This document shows, piece by piece, positions 5,211 through 9,740 of a stretch of 9,740 bases of DNA. The translations under genes were made by a program, and so were the position numbers. Source of the stretch: CAYYYP01 sp964475985 (GTDB lineage Bacteria > Bdellovibrionota > UBA1018 > CAYHWW01); the NCBI GenBank assembly GCA_964475985.1, contig CAYYYP010000077.1:1-9740 (forward strand). The letters run 5' to 3'. Below the pieces are notes generated by a model, which was not told the origin of the DNA, ran no database searches, and saw only the letters and a list, made by a program, of their open reading frames with translations. How positions within the stretch are numbered: the first letter of the stretch is position 1; each line of letters opens with the position of its first letter.

Positions 5211-6619
5211 AGTACTGCTCCTTCAAGTGTTCTAAAAATGATATTAAATTTTGAACCCTTTCCTGGCTCTGTTGAAAATTGAACTATAGCTCCATTGTTT
5301 TCACAGAGGTGTTTAACGACCGGCAATCCAAGGCCGGTGCCATACCCTGGCTTTGTGGTGAAATCGGCTTCAAATATTTTATCCTTAATTTCGTCTGGGA
5401 TTCCTATTCCTTCGTCGGAAACCGTAATCATGGGGCGCCCATCTGAGCTGGAAAGATCCACAGATATTTTTCCACCAGCAGGTGATGCCTGCGCCGCATT
5501 GCGAATGAGATTTGAAAAGATCCGTTGGCAGTCATTCCGAGAGGCAGCGACTTCCATTCCGTTTTGATTTTTAGATAAAACTTCGATGTTCAATTTTAGG
5601 CCTTTAAATTCGTCTTCATTCTGAATTTCTTGGCAGAGTTGCTCAAGCTCTGGCAGAATATCGAAACTTGAACTGCCCATCGGGTTGGCACTAGGTGCGC
5701 TTTGTAAGCTCTTTACTTGCCTAGCGATATTGGTGACCCTTTCCAAGGATCGGTGAATCGCATTTGTGATTTCATCATCTATGAACTGTTGACTTTCAAC
5801 CTGGTGTGTCGCCGTAAAAATAAGTTTTTTAAGTTGGGAGACAGGAGATAAAATGTCGTGCGCGATTCCGCGGATCATCGTAAGTTGAGCCGACTTTTTT
5901 GCATTCTTCTCAAGACTTTCGATTTCAGAACGCAATCCATATATCGCTTCCTGCATGGGCAATAACTCATTAAAAGGAACGGACTCGTGCTCGATTGCTT
6001 CCTTGGGATGACTTTTAATATGGTTTGCCCATCCGGAGAGCCTTTCACCGATAGCAGACGTGAGGTGAACGAGCCTCATTGATAAACCTATGGTTTGCAC
6101 AAAAAATCCCACGCAGATAAGTAGAAAGAGGGAAAACAATAGAGGAAGATTGTAATTTGGTTTTAGATTTGCTTCCAAGTACCCGTAAAGTTCCTTGGTT
6201 TCAGAATCAAAATAAATGGGAACCAAATGGCTAATCTGATTTTTTCGAAAATTCCAACACGTCTTTAAAACTTCCGGACAGGCGGGCTTTTCTTTATCTA
6301 TTTTTGCGTTATTTCCATTCTCGTAGAAAATTCTGAACTTTGGATCCCGCACTAAAATAGTTTCATCAGCATCCAAATGAAATGCATCTCTGATTTGAAG
6401 TTCGACCTCACGAATTTTATTCGTTGATAACAGAATAGGCCGAAATGCCTTTGCTGCCGAGCTTGAAATCGTTTGTACGTGATTTCTACTTGATGCGATA
6501 CCAAAATAGATGAGTCCAAAAAAGCCAAAAAATAAGCTGATCCCCGCACCAAGAACAGTCCACGTTCTGATTTGAGTTTGTACATATTTTTTTAGGGTTG
6601 AACTTGGATTGGTTTTCAT
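5207..6619 (-). CDS. Membrane sensor histidine kinase
   Basis: 470 aa. TM1 (about 20-43) and TM2 (about 158-178) enclose a periplasmic sensor of about 113 residues with a Cache/PAS-like pattern (ETILVRDPKFRIFYENG, then PIYFDSETKELYGYLEA) and two cysteines, C114 and C121, that could form a disulfide. A linker follows, then the phospho-acceptor box GIAHDILSP with H254 and an ATPase domain: N-box SNLIRNAAQAS (369-379), G1 DEGIGIPDE (402-410) and G2 GYGTGLGLPVV (425-435). It autophosphorylates and passes phosphate to D55 of the regulator encoded next, with which it overlaps by 4 bases. It begins 13 bases after the binding-protein stop with only a weak ribosome site. Its neighbours suggest the periplasmic binding protein or the secreted peptide as input; this is inference. 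Confidence 0.92.
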   Translation of the reverse strand: MKTNPSSTLKKYVQTQIRTWTVLGAGISLFFGFFGLIYFGIASSRNHVQTISSSAAKAFRPILLSTNKIREVELQIRDAFHLDADETILVRDPKFRIFYENGNNAKIDKEKPACPEVLKTCWNFRKNQISHLVPIYFDSETKELYGYLEANLKPNYNLPLLFSLFLLICVGFFVQTIGLSMRLVHLTSAIGERLSGWANHIKSHPKEAIEHESVPFNELLPMQEAIYGLRSEIESLEKNAKKSAQLTMIRGIAHDILSPVSQLKKLIFTATHQVESQQFIDDEITNAIHRSLERVTNIARQVKSLQSAPSANPMGSSSFDILPELEQLCQEIQNEDEFKGLKLNIEVLSKNQNGMEVAASRNDCQRIFSNLIRNAAQASPAGGKISVDLSSSDGRPMITVSDEGIGIPDEIKDKIFEADFTTKPGYGTGLGLPVVKHLCENNGAIVQFSTEPGKGSKFNIIFRTLEGAVL

Positions 6620-6632
6620 CGTAAGTTTTACT

Positions 6633-7655
6633 TTAGGGAGTAAATCTCACTTTAGAAAAACTCACGGTTTCATCAGTCACAGGTACTCGCGACAGATCAA
6701 TTTCTGGCTTCGCCATAACGTTTGTAGAAAAATGAAAAAGTGGCAATGCATGGCCAAGAAGTACTGACTCACAAATGATCGATCTGAGAGCAAGAACGCG
6801 TTTTCCTTCACCGTCGATGGCGCGAGCTTTTCGAAGGCGTTCAGCAAAATTGTACCGTCCTTCACCTGATGGAATTGATGTCGGGCTCATCTCAAAATAG
6901 TAAGACATAGCGCCATCAATATTTGCATCGGCAACACCAACGGATCCAATATAGAAATCGAACTCTTCGATCTGAGCTGCTTCCGTCACTTTCCCAATTG
7001 GGACCTCAATGAAAACCGGTCTCTTGCCATGAGCCTTTTCAATGGCTGCCGTTAAATTTGCCTTTAGCCTTCGTGAAACACGATCTGGGCTTAGTAAAAT
7101 TTTTAGGCTCCGATTTTTGTATTCAGGAGGTAACTCGATAGCTTCATTGGACGGACTATTTTCGGCGTCAAAAAGAGAATATCCGCGAGGGTAAACCTGG
7201 TTTCCGAGTGTGTATCCCTTAAGGCCTGAGACAATTGTTTCTCTATTAAGGTGAACCGATAAAAAGAGAAAAAGGTTGCGCTGTTGTTCAGTTACCGTTT
7301 TCTTCCCTAGGTATACAAACCAAAATGTACGATCCAAATCACGTTGCCATACATGAAATTTTCTCTCTTTAATTTTTGAATCAAGCCCTGCTTCCATAAG
7401 TGAATGTGATGCCACCAAATTGGGCCATTCATCACGAAGCAATGTTTCTTGAAGTTCTACGCCTGCAGGTGGTTTTCGGATAATAATGCGTTGGGCCATA
7501 TTCTCGTTAGTTCGAAACCAACGAGGGTTTCTCTCAAGTGAGATTTCTGACTCGTTGCTCTGTAATAATACGAAAGGTCCGCTACTTACGCCAAAATCAG
7601 GGTCTCCTCGCTGATTGAGCTTTATGACACCGTACATTGGCTCAGTCAGCCGCAT
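6633..7655 (-). pseudogene. Family-5 peptide-binding protein, 3' fragment
   Basis: About 340 codons that continue the OppA/DppA-type solute-binding fold but in a different frame from the 5' part. The segment starting LTEPMYGVIKL is the position in the family that follows 'F-L-x-x-L', so its N-terminal third is encoded upstream. Other family landmarks are present, including the HLNRETIVSGLKGYTLGNQ stretch (the usual 'R-x-x-I-V-x-G' of SBP_bac_5) and YPRGYSLFD. The internal ATG at 7655 has no ribosome site, so independent translation is unlikely. Ends TAA 6633, 13 bases before the kinase. No permease or ATPase gene accompanies it in the window. Confidence 0.8.
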
Positions 7656-8097
7656 TCAAATGAAAATCAATGGTGTCATCTGAAGTAGTTTCAATAGATG
7701 CGATTCGACTGAATACATCTTTCAGATCTCCGCCATGCTTCAGCTTCGCTCGCTCAAAACTCGCCTTAATTTGTTGTGGCTGAATTTTACTGCCATCTGA
7801 CCACAAAGCGGTCCTACGCAAATGAAAGCGATAGGTTCGGTCTCCAATTAATGTCCATCTCGACGCGATACCTCCTGCAATTTGCTTTGTGTCATCTAAC
7901 TCAACAAGCGTAGATGCTAATGCGTAGGAAATATCCATATCCGTTAGCGAGAACACCTTGGCAGGATCTATGGGAAGCGAAAATGAAAGATACGTTCGAA
8001 TTTCTCGTGTAGGGTGTGCGTCGGCATCATGCATAACGAGCAGACCTCCTATGCTAAAGATTGCCATAAGGACTAGAGTCCAGTCTTTAAGTTTCAT
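7642..8097 (-). pseudogene. Family-5 peptide-binding protein, 5' fragment
   Basis: 151 codons with a signal peptide (MKLKDWTLVLMAIFSIGGLL, probable cleavage after DADA at about residue 27). They then follow the start of the OppA/DppA family: DPAKVFSLTDMDISYALAS, TLVEL, the A-x-x-W motif (IASRWTLIGD), then TYRFHLRRTALWSDGSKI. No lipobox is seen, so the product would be a free periplasmic protein. The frame stops at TGA 7642 just after IDFHLNAAD, where relatives continue with about five more residues and 'RL'. The 3' part follows in another frame with 14 bases of overlap. Together the two parts give about 490 residues, near family size. Either the gene is disrupted or the assembly lacks some bases. 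It starts 12 bases after the peptide gene stop with a weak ribosome site. Confidence 0.8.
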
Positions 8098-8109
8098 AAT
8101 TTCGGGGTC

Positions 8110-8292
8110 TCATCCAGAGCTGGGAGCGCCGGTGCCGGTGTCGTCCCCATCAGGATTATTATGCGTTGAGGTGGCACCCGCAGGTGATGCACTGTTTTCC
8201 TCATTCGCAAAGGATAATAGCTCACGACTGCTACCCGAAAAAAAACCTACAAATGTTAAAATCACTACAGTTACTTTCTTAAAAACTGACAT
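8110..8292 (-). CDS. Exported Ser/Thr/Gly/Asn-rich small peptide, 60 aa
   Basis: 60 residues, strong ribosome site AAGGAG 7 bases before ATG 8292, and 18 bases after the YcaO stop. The N-terminus (MSVFKKVTVVILTFVGFF) is a basic plus hydrophobic segment typical of a Sec signal peptide, with possible cleavage after LSFA (about residue 29). The mature part would be about 31 residues, made almost only of Asn, Ser, Thr, Gly, Asp, Ala, Pro and Glu, with no cysteine, ending TGTGAPSSG. It could be the substrate of the YcaO enzyme, since YcaO proteins act on Ser, Thr, Cys or on backbone amides, and an oligopeptide-type binding protein is encoded next. A Sec signal is unusual for a RiPP leader, so a secreted signal peptide or an unrelated periplasmic protein are alternatives. 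Confidence 0.7.
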   Translation of the reverse strand: MSVFKKVTVVILTFVGFFSGSSRELLSFANEENSASPAGATSTHNNPDGDDTGTGAPSSG

Positions 8293-8310
8293 ACAGAACT
8301 CCTTTTAAAA

Positions 8311-9369
8311 TCATGCTACGAAATGGGGGACTAAATTAATTGATCCACCCAAATTGACGCTTTTTAATCGACCAACATTTAAATGCTTCGCTTTTTCGGC
8401 GTTGGTCGTTTTGCCGAAAAAGAGATCTTGCACGTCTGGGCTGCTGCAATATCCCGAGGAAAGGGGAGAGGTTAAGACCTCTTTAAACGAGTATGAAATG
8501 GGGTTGAGGGTAAATTGCTTTAGATGCAAATGCCATTTTGAAGATGCTTCTCTCATTGAAACCTTCTCGCCGAAGATCCAATCAGGAAATGTTAGGTGAT
8601 GTGCGAATGCTACAGCATGTTCAATAGGTCCTAGAATCGTATCCGTATGTTCGTTCAAGGTAGTACGAGCCAGAGACGAGTCAATGTAGCGCTTAGAGGT
8701 TGCCATGCGCGCGAGCCTGCAGGTTTCGGCCAGCGCACGATAAATTGCTCTGTTCGGGGATCTGTCCGCACAATGTGAAATAACGCCGTGGCCATTGTCG
8801 TTAATCAACATTGTTGAAATCGTTGGGACGTGACCGAGCTGTGACACTAAGATGCGGAGATGAGGAAATTCTGAATTTTTCAAGTTTTCATTTTCCCATG
8901 ACTTAATCCATTGTGGTGTATCTTCATTTGCGATTTCAAGTAGTGGTTTTTTGCATAGCCAGTGCACCAAGGCGGCATCACGCTCAAGAAGTTCGGCGAC
9001 GGCAGCTTTTTCTGCGGAATGCCGATTCAAATGTGTAGCCCAGCCGTTTGACGTTAGCGTTCCGTGTTCGGTGCCTTTAAGGCATCGATAAAGAATTCTC
9101 TCGACCGCCTCTGAGATGCTTTTTTGAATTGTAATGAGCTGACAATCACCCTCAGCGTGTCCTACTTCGTTGAATCCGCCGCCGGTGACTTTAGTAAAAT
9201 AATAGTATTTTGAATGCACGAATGTGGTCTTGTAGGATCTCTGAGGACTCTTGATCTTGATAAGAATTTTCTCTCCGGTTGGTAGAATGACCGGCACACC
9301 GTAGATGAACGGAGTAAAGAGGGTGGATTTAATGATGGATCTTGTAAGATCATAAAATGAGTTTTTCAT
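8311..9369 (-). CDS. YcaO-family protein (ATP-dependent peptide-modifying enzyme family)
   Basis: 352 aa. YcaO proteins use ATP to activate peptide backbone amides (azoline, thioamide or amidine formation) or act on ribosomal protein S12. ATP-site landmarks of the family are present: GGGFNEVGHAEGD (63-75), S-x2-EA-x-ER as ISEAVER (85-91), SNGWATH followed by AVAELLERDA (123-132), and RALAETCRLAR (211-221). The C-terminus (NLGGSINLVPHFVA) lacks the PxPxP ending of azoline cyclodehydratases, and the protein is somewhat short. No E1-like/ThiF, TfuA or RRE partner is encoded in the window. The ATG at 9369 is forced by an in-frame TAA 18 bases upstream. The ribosome site is poor, and a sigma-54 promoter implies a leader of only about 12 bases. 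First gene of the operon; its target may be the small peptide encoded next. Confidence 0.85.
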   Translation of the reverse strand: MKNSFYDLTRSIIKSTLFTPFIYGVPVILPTGEKILIKIKSPQRSYKTTFVHSKYYYFTKVTGGGFNEVGHAEGDCQLITIQKSISEAVERILYRCLKGTEHGTLTSNGWATHLNRHSAEKAAVAELLERDAALVHWLCKKPLLEIANEDTPQWIKSWENENLKNSEFPHLRILVSQLGHVPTISTMLINDNGHGVISHCADRSPNRAIYRALAETCRLARMATSKRYIDSSLARTTLNEHTDTILGPIEHAVAFAHHLTFPDWIFGEKVSMREASSKWHLHLKQFTLNPISYSFKEVLTSPLSSGYCSSPDVQDLFFGKTTNAEKAKHLNVGRLKSVNLGGSINLVPHFVA

Positions 9370-9391
9370 ATGCGTTTCGTTTGGTGCTTAG

Positions 9392-9407
9392 AGCAAGGCG
9401 CGGGCCA
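9392..9407 (-). promoter_or_regulatory. Sigma-54 (-24/-12) promoter of the YcaO operon
   Basis: On the minus strand TGGCCCGCGCCTTGCT matches the sigma-54 consensus TGGCACG-N4-TTGCW at every defined position but one. It has the obligatory GG and GC at the required 10-base spacing. Transcription would start near 9381, about 12 bases before the YcaO ATG. The operon encodes a sigma-54 activator with an intact GAFTGA loop. Confidence 0.75.
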
Positions 9408-9434
9408 TTATGACGCATTTTTATTTAATATCCA

Positions 9435-9447
9435 TAGTTCATTGATT
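9435..9447 (-). promoter_or_regulatory. IHF-like bending site
   Basis: On the minus strand AATCAATGAACTA matches the IHF consensus WATCAA-N4-TTR at all but one position. A long A/T tract (9448-9467) lies next to it, as in many IHF sites. It lies between the sigma-54 promoter and the palindromic boxes, where IHF loops DNA at NtrC-type promoters. Confidence 0.4.
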
Positions 9448-9503
9448 TTATTTATAAATAAAAAATGAATAGTGTCTGTGTTCTTATGAATGGTCTTAAA
9501 ATT

Positions 9504-9537
9504 CTTATTATCATTCAAAAATTTGAATGATAATAAG
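9504..9537. repeat. 34-base perfect palindrome, putative enhancer site 1
   Basis: Arms CTTATTATCATTCAAA and TTTGAATGATAATAAG (16 bases each) are exact reverse complements around AA. The centre holds the same 18-base box as at 2472-2489. The centre is about 140 bases upstream of the predicted transcription start, a classic distance for NtrC-type activator binding. It could also act as a hairpin in the RNA of the upstream gene, but no T-run follows. Confidence 0.55.
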
Positions 9538-9612
9538 TCATCAATAAGTTTTTCTCTTCATAAAATATAATGATTCTGAGATGTTAGCCTTGGCTAGTGC
9601 TTGTCTCGACGT

Positions 9613-9628
9613 ATTCAAAAATTTGAAT
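9613..9628. repeat. Palindromic box, putative enhancer site 2
   Basis: ATTCAAAAATTTGAAT, a perfect 16-base palindrome core identical to the other boxes. Its centre is exactly 100 bases from the centre of the 34-base palindrome. Paired upstream sites are common for enhancer-binding proteins. Confidence 0.5.
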
Positions 9629-9676
9629 GCCATACACTCTGAATGACAAGATATATTTATAATATATTGAAATTAT

Positions 9677-9740
9677 TTACATTATCGTAAGCGCTGCAAC
9701 GGTCCCATCTTCATCATAGGTTATTGTTAGCGTAGGAAGC
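9677..9740 (-). CDS. 3' end of an upstream gene (partial)
   Basis: The minus strand has an open frame entering from the right edge and ending at TAA 9677. The visible 20 residues end ITYDEDGTVAALTIM and resemble a beta-strand-rich C-terminus. Too little is seen to name it. Its stop lies about 307 bases before the YcaO start, and the gap contains the palindromes and the sigma-54 promoter, so it is probably a separate transcript. Confidence 0.4.
   Translation of the reverse strand, partial: LPTLTITYDEDGTVAALTIM

Noticed and set aside
6633..8097. Programmed ribosomal frameshifting joining the two binding-protein frames
   Set aside because: No slippery run is seen at the junction, and the family alignment suggests about five residues are missing, which points to a deletion.
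9504..9537. The 34-base palindrome as an intrinsic terminator of the upstream gene
   Set aside because: No T-run follows on the minus strand, the stem is AT-rich, and its core recurs as a short box elsewhere, which fits a protein-binding site better.
9594..9609. Plus-strand TTGGCTAGTGCTTGTC as a sigma-54 promoter
   Set aside because: The required GC at the -12 position is absent (TC), and no gene follows on that strand.

Overview
The window reads like an accessory region of a moderately AT-rich Gram-negative bacterium. Evidence for this is a Sec-type family-5 binding protein, a small lipoprotein, a sigma-54 enhancer-binding response regulator and an IHF-like site. The gene style (H-D-I kinase box, small zinc-ribbon proteins) would suit Bdellovibrionota or a related group. 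That placement is an impression; no rRNA or marker gene is present to test it. Almost every gene lies on the minus strand, so transcription runs from high to low coordinates.

Right block (9407 down to 3058) is one tightly packed operon. It runs: a YcaO-family protein, a 60-residue exported Ser/Thr/Gly/Asn-rich peptide, an oligopeptide-type periplasmic binding protein broken by a frame disruption near 7650, a membrane histidine kinase, an NtrC-type response regulator (interrupted by a 10-base N gap) and an NfsA-like nitroreductase. Kinase/regulator and regulator/nitroreductase overlap by 4 bases (GTGA, ATGA). A very good sigma-54 promoter (9392-9407) lies just before the first gene. Behind it are an IHF-like site and two palindromic boxes centred about 140 and 240 bases upstream of the predicted start of transcription, which is the layout of an NtrC-type enhancer. 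The economical reading is that the regulator encoded in the operon switches on its own operon. The wider hypothesis is a modified-peptide signalling or production system: YcaO modifies the peptide, the binding protein and kinase sense it, and the regulator with sigma-54 amplifies it. The 64 bases at the right edge carry the 3' end of another minus-strand gene.

Left block (2301 down to 87) is a run of small minus-strand genes with overlapping stops and starts: a 67-aa zinc-ribbon protein, two small helical proteins that look like tandem paralogues, an 80-aa membrane protein, a 43-aa lipoprotein, a 62-aa protein, and, after a 184-base gap, a 267-aa protein with zinc ribbons at both ends and a sigma-70 region-4-like helix-turn-helix. 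I recognise no named system here; a mobile-element or prophage-derived regulatory and membrane cassette is possible.

Middle (2302-3057) has no large gene. It holds a promoter-like TATAAT with a 12-base direct repeat, one perfect and two degenerate copies of the same palindrome that sits upstream of the YcaO operon, a possible 57-aa plus-strand gene, a possible decayed minus-strand gene, and a GC-rich segment able to fold as a three-way junction. The shared palindrome suggests that the two blocks answer to the same DNA-binding protein.
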